Below are positions 28,653 to 38,260 of a stretch of 64,000 nucleotides of DNA, piece by piece. A model generated the notes under the pieces. The model was not told where the DNA came from. It did no database searches and worked only from the letters and a program-made list of their open reading frames with translations. This DNA comes from Corallococcus macrosporus DSM 14697 (GTDB lineage Bacteria > Myxococcota > Myxococcia > Myxococcales > Myxococcaceae). Each line of letters starts with the position of its first letter. Position 1 is the stretch's first letter. The DNA lies in the NCBI RefSeq assembly GCF_002305895.1, contig NZ_CP022203.1, forward strand, positions 8,342,001-8,406,000, in the 5' to 3' direction. The position numbers and the translations under genes were made by a program.

Positions 28653-29615
28653 TCATCCGAAACGCCGCGCCCTGTCGTGGGGCTCCCCGAGCGGCACGGT
28701 GGGCCCCAGCGGCACCACGCGCGTGGGGTTCACCGTCGTCTGGCTCCAGTAATAGTGCAGCTTGATGTGGTCCAGCTGCGTCGTCTCCGTGAAGCCGGGC
28801 GTCTGGTAGAGGTCCTTCAGGTACCCCCACAGGTTCGGATAGTCCTGGATGCGCCGCAGGTTGCACTTGAAGTGGGCGTGGTACACGAGGTCGAAGCGCA
28901 CCAGCGTCGTGTAGAGGCACACGTCCGCCTCGGTGAGCGTGGCGCCGCACAGGTAGCGCCGCGTGCCCAGCACCTGCTCCCACGTGTCCAGCGCGGCGAA
29001 CAGCTCGCGGCACGCGTCCTCGTAGGCCTGCTGGCGGGTGGCGAAGCCGGCGCGGTACACGCCGTTGTTGATGGACGGGTAGAGGGCGTCCAGCGTGGCG
29101 TCCACCTGCGCGCGCAGGTGCGGCGGCGCGAGCTGCACGGACGCGTCCCCGTACGCGTCGAACTCCGTGTCCAGCATGCGCAAGAGCTCGCGCGACTCGT
29201 TGTTGACCACCGTCTCCCGCTGCCTGTCCCAGAGCACCGGCACCGTGACGCGGCCCGTGTAGTCCGCGCGGGCCTTCACGTAGAGCTCCCGCAGGAACTG
29301 GAAGCCGTAGAAGGGCTCCGGATCCGAGCCGGGGTAGCCCTGGAAGGTCCACCCGTCATCGCCCATGCGCGGGTCCACCACCGTCAGGCCGATGGCGCCC
29401 TCCAGCTTCTTCAGCTTGCGGATGATGGCCAGCCGGCTGGCCCACGGGCACGCGTAGGAGATGTAGAGGTGGTAGCGCCCCGGCTCGGCGGGCAGGCCGC
29501 TGGCGCCATCCGCCGTCACGCGCTCGCGGAACACCGTGGGCGGGCGCTCGAAGCGCCCCTCCGCGTCCGGCGCGTACCAGCCCGCGTGCCACCTGCCCTC
29601 AATCAACTGCCCCAT
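28653..29615 (-). CDS. Xi-class glutathionyl-hydroquinone reductase (YqjG-like)
   Basis: A 320-residue protein. The thioredoxin-fold motif YACPWASR carries the redox-active Cys56, typical of Xi-class GSTs that reduce glutathionyl-hydroquinones. Other family features are VPVLWDRQRETVVNNESREL, YPSINNGVYRAGFATRQQAY and LGTRRYLCGATLTEADVCLY in the all-helical C-terminal domain. ATG 29615 fits the family's N-terminus. It is cytosolic. It probably serves quinone or xenobiotic detoxification. Confidence 0.9.
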   Translation of the reverse strand: MGQLIEGRWHAGWYAPDAEGRFERPPTVFRERVTADGASGLPAEPGRYHLYISYACPWASRLAIIRKLKKLEGAIGLTVVDPRMGDDGWTFQGYPGSDPEPFYGFQFLRELYVKARADYTGRVTVPVLWDRQRETVVNNESRELLRMLDTEFDAYGDASVQLAPPHLRAQVDATLDALYPSINNGVYRAGFATRQQAYEDACRELFAALDTWEQVLGTRRYLCGATLTEADVCLYTTLVRFDLVYHAHFKCNLRRIQDYPNLWGYLKDLYQTPGFTETTQLDHIKLHYYWSQTTVNPTRVVPLGPTVPLGEPHDRARRFG

Positions 29616-29854
29616 CGCGTGCGCCTCCCGGCGTTCAACGTGTCCATCCTCGCCGCCAGGTGCACGCCCCCTGGCGCGGACTTCCGCTCCCAGGCCGGGC
29701 GCACCCGACGCGGCGTGCGCGGCGGCGCGCCGCCTTCTGACACCGCTGCAACCTTGCACCGCCAGACACCTGCGCACACCGGGGCGCCTTGAGGCACACC
29801 CAGCCCCCCTGGCTACGGTGACGCGCGTTCGGAGTTCACTCGGGAGGTCGCGAC

Positions 29855-30742
29855 ATGACGGAGTCCACGCACCATGGCCAGACGCAGCACGGACGACCCT
29901 GGGTGCCCTGGCTGGTGACGGCGCTGGTGGTGCTGATGTCGGGCGCCGTGATGTACCTGGCGCACCAGGGGACGAGCCGGGCCGAGGCCCTGGCCGAGCG
30001 GTCCCGCCAGGACGCCGTGGACGCCGCCAACCGCGCGCGCGACGCGGAGTCCGCGCGGCTCCAGCTGGAGCAGAAGCTGGCGGCGCTGGAGGCCGAGCGC
30101 ACCCGGCTGGCCACGGAGAAGGAGCAGCTCAGCACGGAGAAGGACCAGCTCAGCCAGACGGTGCAGGAGCAGGAGGCGGAGCTGGCGAAGCTGAAGGCCA
30201 CCTACGACGACCTGGAGGACAAGATGAAGGCGGAGATCGCCGAGGGCGCCATCCGCCTGTCCCAGGCGGAGGGCCGCATCCAGGTGGACCTGGTGGACAA
30301 GGTGCTGTTCGACTCCGGCGACGCGAGCATCAGCGCGCGCGGCCAGGAGGTGCTGACGCGGCTGGGCAGCGTGCTGGCCAAGGTGGAGGACAAGTCCATC
30401 CAGGTGTCGGGCCACACGGATGACTCGCCGCCGACGCAGAAGCTGCAGAGCACCTTCCCGTCCAACTGGGAGCTGTCCGTGGCGCGCGCGGTGAACGTGG
30501 TGCGCTTCCTCCAGGAGACCGGCGGCGTGCCCGCGCGCCGGCTGGTGGCGGCGGGCTACGGGCAGATGCGGCCGGTGTCCAGCAACGCCACCCCGCAGGG
30601 CCGCGCGCGCAACCGGCGCATCGAGGTGCTCCTCATGCCGGACCTGCCCTCCAAGCGCACGCCGCCCGCGGCGGTGCGGCGCGCGCTGGCGGGAGGAACC
30701 ACGCCCAAGGCCCAGGCGAAGCCCGCGCGCGGGACGAAGTAG
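29855..30742 (+). CDS. OmpA-domain envelope protein with coiled coil
   Basis: A 295-residue protein. A single membrane segment (residues ~16-36, WVPWLVTALVVLMSGAVMYL) is followed by a long coiled coil (~40-135, TEKEQLSTEKDQLSQTVQEQ) and a C-terminal OmpA/MotB-like peptidoglycan-binding domain (~145-265, VLFDSGDASISARGQEVL, VSGHTDDSPP, RARNRRIEVLL). A Lys/Ala/Pro-rich tail ends the protein. It is likely anchored in the inner membrane, spanning the periplasm to the cell wall. It is not next to motA-like genes. It converges with the small secreted-protein gene 28 bp downstream. Confidence 0.85.
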   Translation: MTESTHHGQTQHGRPWVPWLVTALVVLMSGAVMYLAHQGTSRAEALAERSRQDAVDAANRARDAESARLQLEQKLAALEAERTRLATEKEQLSTEKDQLSQTVQEQEAELAKLKATYDDLEDKMKAEIAEGAIRLSQAEGRIQVDLVDKVLFDSGDASISARGQEVLTRLGSVLAKVEDKSIQVSGHTDDSPPTQKLQSTFPSNWELSVARAVNVVRFLQETGGVPARRLVAAGYGQMRPVSSNATPQGRARNRRIEVLLMPDLPSKRTPPAAVRRALAGGTTPKAQAKPARGTK

Positions 30743-30770
30743 CCCCGCGCGCCAAGGGCCCCGCCTTTCG

Positions 30771-31298
30771 CTACTGCTTCTTCACCGACTCCAGCAGCTT
30801 GCGGAAGGCCTTCTCCGAAGCGGCCACCGTCTTCTCCGGGCCCGTCAGCTTGAAGAAGACGGCGCCCTGGGCGCCCTCGACGATGGCGCCCAGCAGCCGG
30901 AAGCCCGGCTTGGGCGTGGAGGGGCCCATCATCGGCCCGCCGCCCGTGTACGTGCCCTTTACGTCCACCGTGGTCAGCGGCATGCCGTTGACCTTCTCCG
31001 CCTTCGACTTCGCCTTGCCCTGCGGGATGGGCTTGCCGTCCGCCGTCTGGAACTGCCCCACCCAGCGCTTCACGTTGGCGTCCACGGCGCCGCCCTGGCC
31101 CTGGCCGAAGTAGAAGACGGCCAGCTCCGCGCCCTCCGTGTCCCCCTTCGCCGCGGGAATCTTGTACGTCGCCGCGCGCATCGGCCGGGGCCCCTGCACC
31201 GCCCACTCCGCCGGCGCCGTCCACGTCAGGCCACCCGCGTCCTCCGCATGCGCCACCACGGCGACGGCCACCACCAGCACACCCAATAGTCGGTTCAT
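30771..31298 (-). CDS. Small secreted protein, unknown function
   Basis: A 175-residue protein from ATG 31298 with a signal peptide (LLGVLVVAVAVVAHA) and mature part beginning EDAGGLTWTAPAEW. The rest reads like a compact alpha/beta domain (ELAVFYFGQGQGGAVDANVK, GFRLLGAIVEGAQGAVFFKL, EKAFRKLLESVKKQ) similar in style to periplasmic proteins that process or bind small molecules. No named family recognised with confidence. Convergent with the OmpA-like gene. Confidence 0.7.
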   Translation of the reverse strand: MNRLLGVLVVAVAVVAHAEDAGGLTWTAPAEWAVQGPRPMRAATYKIPAAKGDTEGAELAVFYFGQGQGGAVDANVKRWVGQFQTADGKPIPQGKAKSKAEKVNGMPLTTVDVKGTYTGGGPMMGPSTPKPGFRLLGAIVEGAQGAVFFKLTGPEKTVAASEKAFRKLLESVKKQ

Positions 31299-31401
31299 GC
31301 CCGGCAGCGTAACCGCCCAGGCCCGACTGCGCAGCGTGTCAACGACCGCCCGTCTCACCCCACCGCACGCGCCATCACAACTGACACGACGCGTCAAGCC
31401 C

Positions 31402-31439
31402 GTTGGCTTCCTGCCAACTCAGGGACGTGGTACGCCACG
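31402..31439. promoter_or_regulatory. Two adjacent hairpins in the leader of the lipase-FadL operon
   Basis: GTTGGC-TTCCT-GCCAAC (31402-31418) and CGTGG-TACG-CCACG (31426-31439) are perfect short inverted repeats. They lie 50-90 bp before the ATG at 31491, which has its own GGAGGG. They could be operators or leader RNA stems. Confidence 0.4.
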
Positions 31440-31490
31440 GACGTTTCCAGTCCAGTCATCCCAACCCAGGACTTGGAGGGGGTTGTACCC

Positions 31491-34487
31491 ATGAGAAAGG
31501 TGTTGTTCCTCGGGGCTCTTGCCCTGGGCGCCTCGGCCTGTGCGCCCGATATCGCCCAGGACCCGCCGCGGAGCCCCGAAGACTCCGTCGTCGCGGAGTT
31601 CGACCCGACCGCGTCTCCGCCCGTCGTCCCGTCGCCCAACGACCTGGCCATCGTCAACGGCCTGGTCAACGCGCCCATCAACCCGCAGGCGTCGGCGGCG
31701 GAGCAGGAGTTCACGCGCGACTACGTGAACACGCTCAATGGCTTCCCCACCACCGTCACCGTGACGACGCGCATCCGGGACCTGGACCCGACCACGGTCA
31801 ACTCGAACACGGTGAAGCTCATCGACGTGTACGCGGGCACGCCGCTGGCCAAGCCGGCCACGCCGACGGCCATCGCGTACCACCCGGATACGCACCTCAT
31901 CACCATCATCCCGCCGCTGCCCCAGGGCTGGCCCAAGGGCGGCCGCTACGCGGTGGCCATCCTGGGCGGTGAGAACGGCGTGAAGACGACGGCCGGCAAG
32001 CCGGTCATCCCCTCCGCCACGTGGGCCTTCGCCAGCTCCCCCCAGTCGCTGGTCACCTGCGAGGACCTGACGGCGTCCAACTGCCAGACGGCCACCGAGC
32101 TCATCCCCTCCGCGGAGACGGACCCCGCCGCGCGCCTGGCGGACCAGACGGCCAGCGCCCTGCAGTTGGAGCAGCTGCGCCGCGGCTACGCCCCCATCCT
32201 CAACCTGGTGTCCGAGCAGTTCAGCGTGAAGCGCGAGGACATCGTCCTCCTGTGGACCTTCACCATCATGGACCACCCGGAGGCGACGTTCGACCCCGGC
32301 AACAGCGTCATCCCCTTCCCCAATGACCTGCTGCGCGTGCCGGCCACGGAGACGACCCCGGCCCACCTGAACCTGCCCGTGCCCCCCGAGGCGGGCCCCG
32401 CGCAGGCGCTCATCGCCGGCCTGAACACCCTGGACGGCTGGTCCACCACCGCGCCCATCGTGTCGGAGAACGGCGCGGCCCGCGGCCCCATCGACACCGG
32501 CGCCCTGCTGGACGCCAACACGGTGCGCCTGAAGATTGGCTTCGCGCCGGACGACGAGGGCACCCCGGCGGAGGAGAAGACCACCCTGCGCTTCGTCAAG
32601 CTGGGCAACCCCGCCGCAGGCACCAACCCCCAGGTGAAGGTGTGCTTCAACTGCGAGCCCGTCGTGGAGGGCCTGACGCCGGCGCCGAACTCGCCGCAGC
32701 AGCTCCAGATCGTCCCGGAGGTCCCGCTGGACGAGGCCACCCAGTACGGCGTGGTGATGCTGCGCGGCATGAAGGACACGCTGGGCCGCACCGTGGCGCC
32801 CACCGCCGCCCAGGCGCTGATGCGCATGGAGAACCCGCTGGTGGACGCCAACGGCAAGAGCCAGGTGGCCGCGGTGCCTGACGACCTCGCCGCGCAGCTG
32901 GAGCCGGCGCGCCTGGGCATGAAGCCCCTGTTCGACGGCCTGGCGGCCGCGGGCATCGCGCGCAAGGACATCAACCTGGCCTGGGCCTTCACCACCCAGA
33001 GCACCCGCTCCATCCTGGAGCGGCTGAACGCCATCCCCGCGCAGTTCAACATCCCGGCCGACCCGGTGTACCTGGTGGACCAGACGACCTCCATCAAGGA
33101 CGCCATGACGGCCCTGACGCTGGACAACGACGCCGTGGGCCGCGCCTTCATCGGCGCGTACCACTCGCCGTTCCTCCTGGATGACGCGCAGGGCACGCTC
33201 AACCGCGCCGCGCCGCGCCTCGACCGCGTCCCGTTCATGCTCTTCACGCCGGCCGACGTGGCGCCGGCGGGCGGCTACCCGGTGGTCATCTACGGCCACG
33301 GCCTGACGGGCAACCGCACCAACATCATGACGGTGGCCAACAACTTCAACGCGGCGGGCTACGCCGTGGTGGCCATCGACACGGTGTTCCACGGTGAGCG
33401 CGCGAGCTGCGCCGCCATCAGCCCGACGACCCCGTTCGCCCTCGACGAGGACCGCGACGGCGTGCCCGACATCGTCTTCGACTCGGCGGACGAGGCCTGC
33501 GACGACGGCGACACCTGCGACGTGACGGTGGGCAGCCCCACCTTCGGCCGCTGCGTGTCGGCCAACCGCCCGGCCTGCGACGTGAGCCCGACGGCCGCGC
33601 CGCACGGTGACCTGTTCTGCTCCAGCCAGGGCCTGGGTTACTGCGTGGCCGAGCCCGGCAGCGGGACCGGTCAGTGCGCGGGCGGCGACTTCGCCCGTCC
33701 CGGCCCCACCCAGCCGCCGTTCATCTCCGGCGCGGGCTTCCTGAACCTGGTCAACCTGTTCGCCACCCGCGACAACTTCCGCCACCACGTGGTGGACTTC
33801 GCCCAGCTCGTGCGCGCGCTGGAGACCGACACCCTCAACGGCCGCCTGGCCGCCGCGGGCGCCGGTTCGCTCAACACCAGCCAGTTCAGCTACGTGGGCC
33901 AGAGCCTGGGCGGCATCCAGGGCGTGCTGTCCGCCTCCGTGTCCCCCATGGTGGGCCGCACGGCGCTCAACACCGTGGGCGGTGACCTGGTGGACATCCT
34001 CCTGAAGGCCACGGACTCGACCTTCGTGCAGTACCGCGCGGGCTTCTTCAACACCCTGACCAACATCGGCCGCGCCCCGGGCACGCCGGAGTTCTACGAG
34101 TTCATCACCCTGGCGCGCACCATCCTGGACCCGGCCTCGCCCCGCAACTACGGCAAGTACCTGGAGAACGCGCCGTCCGCTCCCGCCGAGCGCGAGGCGT
34201 TCATCCAGTACATCCAGGGCGACATGGTCATCCCCAACACGGTGACGGAGGACCTCATCCGCGCGGCCAACCACCCGCTGGTCAACGCCTCCACGCCCCG
34301 CACGGTGCAGACGTACCTGGCGGACGTGCAGGGCCTGCCGGAGGGCGTGCGTCACGCGTTCTTCGGCATCGTGGACCCGTCGCTGAGCCCCGGCTCGGCG
34401 ACCAGCCAGTTCCTCCGGTCGGTGCGCAACACCGCCCAGAACCAGGTCATCGAGTTCCTGAACACGGGCACCGCTCCCACCCCGTAA
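31491..34487 (+). CDS. Large lipoprotein alpha/beta-hydrolase (lipase/esterase-like)
   Basis: A 998-residue protein with a lipoprotein signal (LFLGALALGASAC, Cys near 18). The first ~550 residues look like bacterial Ig-like/propeller-type beta domains (PTTVNSNTVKLIDVYAG, ALIAGLNTLDGWSTTAPIVS). The C-terminal ~400 residues are an alpha/beta-hydrolase: oxyanion region VVIYGHGLTGNRTN near residue 600, and nucleophile elbow GQSLGG with Ser805. An Asp-rich, Cys-containing insert (DEDRDGVPD, EACDDGDTCDVTVG) may bind calcium. It is probably surface-exposed. A FadL-type porin gene starts 27 bp downstream, which supports a role in releasing fatty acids outside the cell. Activity is inferred. Confidence 0.75.
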   Translation: MRKVLFLGALALGASACAPDIAQDPPRSPEDSVVAEFDPTASPPVVPSPNDLAIVNGLVNAPINPQASAAEQEFTRDYVNTLNGFPTTVTVTTRIRDLDPTTVNSNTVKLIDVYAGTPLAKPATPTAIAYHPDTHLITIIPPLPQGWPKGGRYAVAILGGENGVKTTAGKPVIPSATWAFASSPQSLVTCEDLTASNCQTATELIPSAETDPAARLADQTASALQLEQLRRGYAPILNLVSEQFSVKREDIVLLWTFTIMDHPEATFDPGNSVIPFPNDLLRVPATETTPAHLNLPVPPEAGPAQALIAGLNTLDGWSTTAPIVSENGAARGPIDTGALLDANTVRLKIGFAPDDEGTPAEEKTTLRFVKLGNPAAGTNPQVKVCFNCEPVVEGLTPAPNSPQQLQIVPEVPLDEATQYGVVMLRGMKDTLGRTVAPTAAQALMRMENPLVDANGKSQVAAVPDDLAAQLEPARLGMKPLFDGLAAAGIARKDINLAWAFTTQSTRSILERLNAIPAQFNIPADPVYLVDQTTSIKDAMTALTLDNDAVGRAFIGAYHSPFLLDDAQGTLNRAAPRLDRVPFMLFTPADVAPAGGYPVVIYGHGLTGNRTNIMTVANNFNAAGYAVVAIDTVFHGERASCAAISPTTPFALDEDRDGVPDIVFDSADEACDDGDTCDVTVGSPTFGRCVSANRPACDVSPTAAPHGDLFCSSQGLGYCVAEPGSGTGQCAGGDFARPGPTQPPFISGAGFLNLVNLFATRDNFRHHVVDFAQLVRALETDTLNGRLAAAGAGSLNTSQFSYVGQSLGGIQGVLSASVSPMVGRTALNTVGGDLVDILLKATDSTFVQYRAGFFNTLTNIGRAPGTPEFYEFITLARTILDPASPRNYGKYLENAPSAPAEREAFIQYIQGDMVIPNTVTEDLIRAANHPLVNASTPRTVQTYLADVQGLPEGVRHAFFGIVDPSLSPGSATSQFLRSVRNTAQNQVIEFLNTGTAPTP

Positions 34488-34514
34488 CGGCAGCTAGAGA
34501 GAGAACGAACGCAC

Positions 34515-35708
34515 ATGAAGAAGACACTCTCCCTCATCACGTTGCTCGCCGCCGGGACGACCCAGGCCGCGGGCTTCCAGGTCAACACCCAGAGCGCCCG
34601 CTCGTCGGGTATGGCCAACGCGGCCGCCGCGTGGCTGGATGACTCGTCCGCCATCTACTCCAACGCCGCCAACATCCTGGGCGTGGAGAAGCTGGACATC
34701 ACCGCGGGCGTCACCGGCATCCTGCCCAGCCTGCAATTCACCCCGACGGGTGGCCCGGTGCAGGGGCAGAAGACGACGCTGTCCCCGCCGCCGCACGTGT
34801 TCGCCGTGTACAAAATCACGGACTCGCTGGCGGCCGGCGTGGGCTTCTACACGCCGTTCGGCGCGAGCAGCCGGTGGGAAGACGGGTTCGTGGGCCGCTT
34901 CCGCGCCCAGGAGTCCGGGCTGTCCATCTACAACATCAACCCCACGGTGGCGTACCAGGTCCACGACCGCTTCCGCGTGGGCGTGGGCCTCAACATCGCC
35001 CGCGGCACGCTGGAAATTAAGCGCGCCCTGGGCTTCGTCTCCAGCGAGGGCCAGGTGCACCTGGGCGGCGCGGGCTGGGGCTTCGGCTTCAACGCCGGCG
35101 TCCAGGCCGTGGTGGTCCCCAAGCTCGTGACGTTGGGCGTGCAGTACCGCAGCCCCATGAGCATGACGTTCAAGGGCGACGCGGACTTCCAGAACGTGCC
35201 GCCGGCCTTCCAGGGCCGCCTGCCGGACACGCGCGTGCAGGGTGACGTCAAGCTGCCGCAGTCCGTGGTGGCGGGCATCGCCGTCACGCCGCTGGAGCGC
35301 CTGACGCTGGCCTTCGACGCCAACTGGGTGGGCTGGTCCAGCTTCCCGGAGCTGGCCATCGAGTTCCCGGACAACCCGGCCATCAACAACCCGCTGCCGA
35401 AGGACTGGCGCTCGACGTGGAACTTCCACCTGGGCGGTGAGTACGGCATCACCGACGCGCTGCAGGTGCGCGCCGGCGTGCTGTGGGACCCGGCGCCCAG
35501 CCCGGATGAGACGCTGACGCCGGACCTGCCGGACGCGAACCGCTTCGGCGTGTCGGCGGGCCTGGGCTACAGCTTCGGCGCGGTGCGCGTCGACGCGGCC
35601 TACCAGTTCGTCACGCTGCTCGACAAGGACAGCACGGCGCCGGGCATCCCCGGCGTCTACAACGGCACGGCCCAGGTGTTCGGCCTGACGCTCGGCTACT
35701 CCATGTAG
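34515..35708 (+). CDS. OmpP1/FadL-family outer-membrane transporter
   Basis: A 397-residue protein with a signal peptide (MKKTLSLITLLAAGTTQA) and the FadL N-terminal signature AAGFQVNTQSARSSGMANAA followed by SSAIYSNAANI. The rest is a 14-strand-type barrel (VGFYTPFGASSRWEDGFVGR, LTLAFDANWVGWSSFPEL), ending GLTLGYSM. FadL proteins move long-chain fatty acids or aromatics across the outer membrane. It lies 27 bp after the lipoprotein hydrolase and before a strong terminator, so the two form an operon. Confidence 0.9.
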   Translation: MKKTLSLITLLAAGTTQAAGFQVNTQSARSSGMANAAAAWLDDSSAIYSNAANILGVEKLDITAGVTGILPSLQFTPTGGPVQGQKTTLSPPPHVFAVYKITDSLAAGVGFYTPFGASSRWEDGFVGRFRAQESGLSIYNINPTVAYQVHDRFRVGVGLNIARGTLEIKRALGFVSSEGQVHLGGAGWGFGFNAGVQAVVVPKLVTLGVQYRSPMSMTFKGDADFQNVPPAFQGRLPDTRVQGDVKLPQSVVAGIAVTPLERLTLAFDANWVGWSSFPELAIEFPDNPAINNPLPKDWRSTWNFHLGGEYGITDALQVRAGVLWDPAPSPDETLTPDLPDANRFGVSAGLGYSFGAVRVDAAYQFVTLLDKDSTAPGIPGVYNGTAQVFGLTLGYSM

Positions 35709-35735
35709 TCCTCCGGCGCCGTCCGGACCTCACCG

Positions 35736-35765
35736 CGCCCGGGTCTCCTCACGGAGGCCCGGGCG
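35736..35765 (+). terminator. Strong terminator after fadL-like gene
   Basis: CGCCCGGGTCTCC and GGAGGCCCGGGCG form a 13-bp stem with one mismatch around TCAC, followed by TCGTGTTT. The same tail follows the atpA terminator. Confidence 0.85.
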
Positions 35766-35888
35766 TCGTGTTTCCGGCCGCCCGGCGCTTCGCCTCGGAC
35801 GCGCGGGTCGCCGTCGTGCGGCACCCCGCCGGAGGCCAGCGCCCGCGCGGTGCGCTCCGTGCCCATGCGCCCTGGCCGTCCCCGCTGG

Positions 35889-37064
35889 CTACGCGCTGAG
35901 CGCGCGCACGCGCTCGGCGAGCTTCTGCGTGAAGAGGCGGAGGATGCGCAGCGCGGCCGCCTCGTGCGTATCCAGGTAGTGCTGGAAGTCCACGCGCGCC
36001 ACCCGCAGCGCCCGCACCGCCGTGCACGCGCGCACCTGCGCGGACGTCTCTCCATCCAGGATGAGGGAGACCTCACCGATGAAGGCCCCCGGCCCCAGCG
36101 TGTTGAGCAGCCGGGCGCCAGGCTCCGGCCCCCCGAGCACGTCCACCGTCCCCTCCAGCAGCACCAGCAGCCCCGAGCCGGGCGCGCCCTTCTCCAGCAC
36201 GGTGGCCCCTTGCGCGAACCGCACCGGCTGCGCCACCTGGTAGAGGTCCTTCATGTCCTGCAGGGACAGCTCGCCGAAGAGGGGAATGGCCTTCAGGTAT
36301 TCGTAGCCGTCCGGCGGCGGGGGCGCGCCGGCGGGCTCCACCGACGGCCCGCCCTTCAGGTTCAGGTGGCGCAGGAGCCGCGTGTGCTCCGCCTGGAGCG
36401 CGACGTCGCCCCGGAGCTCCGGCGCCTGGAGCGCGTCCGCCAGCAGCACCAGCGCCCGCCACGACTCCCCCTGCGCGTCCAGCAGCCCGCTCATCCGCAG
36501 CACCGCCTCGCGCCGCGCCACCGCGATGTCCGGGGACACGGCGCGCAGGGCCTCCAGCTCCGCGTGCGGGTTGCCCAGCTCGCGGTACACCGCCGCGGCC
36601 TCCAGCGGGCGTCGCAGCCGGGTGAGGCAGCGGGCCATGGCCTCGCGCGCCTGCAATGACTGGTACAGCGACAGCGCCCGCTCCAGCGCGCCGCCGCGCT
36701 CGAAGGCCGAGGCCGCCTGGGCCGGCTCGCCCGCGCGCAGCCACGCCTCCGCGGCCAGCAGCAGCGCGCCCGCCTGTTCGTGGAGCTGGGCCACCAGGGC
36801 GGCGGAGCCGTCCACCTCCAGCACCCGCGCGGCGCCGGCGAAGTCACGCGCCCGCCGCAGCACCTCCACCAGCGTGGCGCGAGCGGGCGCGGACGCGCGC
36901 GAGGACTCCGCCAGCACGGCGTCGCGCTGTGACGCCGCCAGGCCCTCATAGGCGCGGACGGCCACGTCCACCGCCCCCTGCGTCACCGCCTCCCAGAGGG
37001 GCCGCGTGCCCGAGCTGGCGGGCAGCCCGTCGCCGTGCCCCGGCTCCACCATGGAACGCGTCAT
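35889..37064 (-). CDS. Cyclic-nucleotide-binding-domain protein with TPR-like N-terminus
   Basis: A 391-residue protein from ATG 37064 (GGGGGGAG upstream). Residues ~25-240 are helical repeats of TPR-like style (AEAWLRAGEPAQAASAFERG, AAAVYRELGNPHAELEALRA). Residues ~265-385 are a Crp/cNMP-binding fold (IPLFGELSLQDMKDLYQVAQ, GAPGSGLLVLLEGTVDVLGG, GPGAFIGEVSLILDGETSAQ). The sugar-phosphate contact motif is GEVSL, with an Arg/Thr-like end lacking the classical RSA. No helix-turn-helix follows, so it is not a transcription factor. It could regulate a partner through its helical repeats. Confidence 0.8.
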   Translation of the reverse strand: MTRSMVEPGHGDGLPASSGTRPLWEAVTQGAVDVAVRAYEGLAASQRDAVLAESSRASAPARATLVEVLRRARDFAGAARVLEVDGSAALVAQLHEQAGALLLAAEAWLRAGEPAQAASAFERGGALERALSLYQSLQAREAMARCLTRLRRPLEAAAVYRELGNPHAELEALRAVSPDIAVARREAVLRMSGLLDAQGESWRALVLLADALQAPELRGDVALQAEHTRLLRHLNLKGGPSVEPAGAPPPPDGYEYLKAIPLFGELSLQDMKDLYQVAQPVRFAQGATVLEKGAPGSGLLVLLEGTVDVLGGPEPGARLLNTLGPGAFIGEVSLILDGETSAQVRACTAVRALRVARVDFQHYLDTHEAAALRILRLFTQKLAERVRALSA

Positions 37065-37213
37065 GCCGTGAACTCCCCCCGCGCACCGCCGGCCCACCCC
37101 CTGGGCTCGCCACGTGCCGGCTCCGGCGCCGTGCGTAGCAGACCCCACGAGGCGAGGCGAGCGTCCTCGCGAGGCAGGCGACTTCCATTTGAAGACGCCA
37201 CGCGGAGCCGGGC

Positions 37214-38260
37214 TCAGTCCACCTTCGTCGGGAACGGGTTGCGCTCGGCGAAGCCGCGCTGGTGCCAGTACGGGTAGGTGGGCGTCACCGCGCTGGCCGC
37301 GTCGAGCCGGGCCACCTGCTCCGGCGTGAGGCTCCAGCCCACGGCGCCCAGGTTCTGCCGGAGCTGCTCCTCGTTGCGCGCGCCAATGACGAGGGTGGAC
37401 ACGGAGGGGCGCTGGAGCAGCCAGTTGAGGGCGACCTGCGGCACCGTCTTCCCCGTCTCCGCGGCGACGACATCCAGCGCGTCCACCACGCGGTAGAGGT
37501 ACTCCTCGGAGAGCGGCGGCGCGCCCTGCCTGTTGAGCGCCGCCTGCATGCGCGAGCCCTCGGGCGGGGGCTGCCCGCGGCGATACTTGCCCGTCAGCCG
37601 CGCCCAGCCCAGGGGGCTCCACACCACGGTGCCCACCTGCTGGTCCAGGGCCAGGGGCATCAGCTCCCACTCGAACTCCCGGCTCACCAGCGAGTAGTAC
37701 GCCTGGTGCGCCACGTGCCGCGCCAGCCCGTACTTCTCCGAGGTGGCGAGCGACTTCATCAGGTGCCAGCCGGAGAAGTTCGACGCGCCGATGTAGCGAA
37801 GCTTCCCGGCGCGCACGAGGTCGTCGAGCGCCCGCAGGGTTTCTTCGACAGGGGTGAGCGCGTCGAAGCCATGAAGCTGGTAGAGGTCGATGTAGTCGGT
37901 GCCCAGCCGCTTCAGGCTGGCCTCCACCGCGCGGGTGATGTGGAAGCGCGACGAGCCCACGTCATTCGGCCCGTCTCCATTGCGGAAGCTCCCCTTCGTG
38001 GAGATGAGGACCTTCTCGCGGCGGCCGGCGATGGCCTTGCCCAGAATCTCCTCCGCCGCGCCGCCCGAGTAGATGTCCGCGCTGTCGAACATGTTCAGCC
38101 CGGCCTCCAGGCTGATGTCCACCAGGCGCGTGGCCTCCGGGACGCCGCTGTTGCCCCACACCTTGAAGAAGTCCCCCTGGCCTCCAAACGTCCCCGTCCC
38201 GAGCGTCAACACCGGGACCTTGAGGCCAGAGCCCCCCAACTGTCGGTATTCCATGGTCAT
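37214..38260 (-). CDS. Aldo/keto reductase
   Basis: A 348-residue NADPH-dependent oxidoreductase of the TIM-barrel AKR superfamily. The N-terminal YRQLGGSGLKVPVLTLGTG, catalytic Asp and Tyr in NMFDSADIYSGGAAEEILG, DYIDLYQLHGFD (His) and the cofactor loop TLVIGARNEEQLRQNLGA all fit. The subgroup resembles YghZ/Kv-beta-like AKRs. ATG at 38260 or 38254 both work. It reduces carbonyls; the substrate is unknown. Confidence 0.9.
   Translation of the reverse strand: MTMEYRQLGGSGLKVPVLTLGTGTFGGQGDFFKVWGNSGVPEATRLVDISLEAGLNMFDSADIYSGGAAEEILGKAIAGRREKVLISTKGSFRNGDGPNDVGSSRFHITRAVEASLKRLGTDYIDLYQLHGFDALTPVEETLRALDDLVRAGKLRYIGASNFSGWHLMKSLATSEKYGLARHVAHQAYYSLVSREFEWELMPLALDQQVGTVVWSPLGWARLTGKYRRGQPPPEGSRMQAALNRQGAPPLSEEYLYRVVDALDVVAAETGKTVPQVALNWLLQRPSVSTLVIGARNEEQLRQNLGAVGWSLTPEQVARLDAASAVTPTYPYWHQRGFAERNPFPTKVD

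Noticed and set aside
31419-34355. 978-residue minus-strand open frame
   Set aside because: Antisense to the lipoprotein hydrolase; it is a by-product of high GC with no plausible domain.
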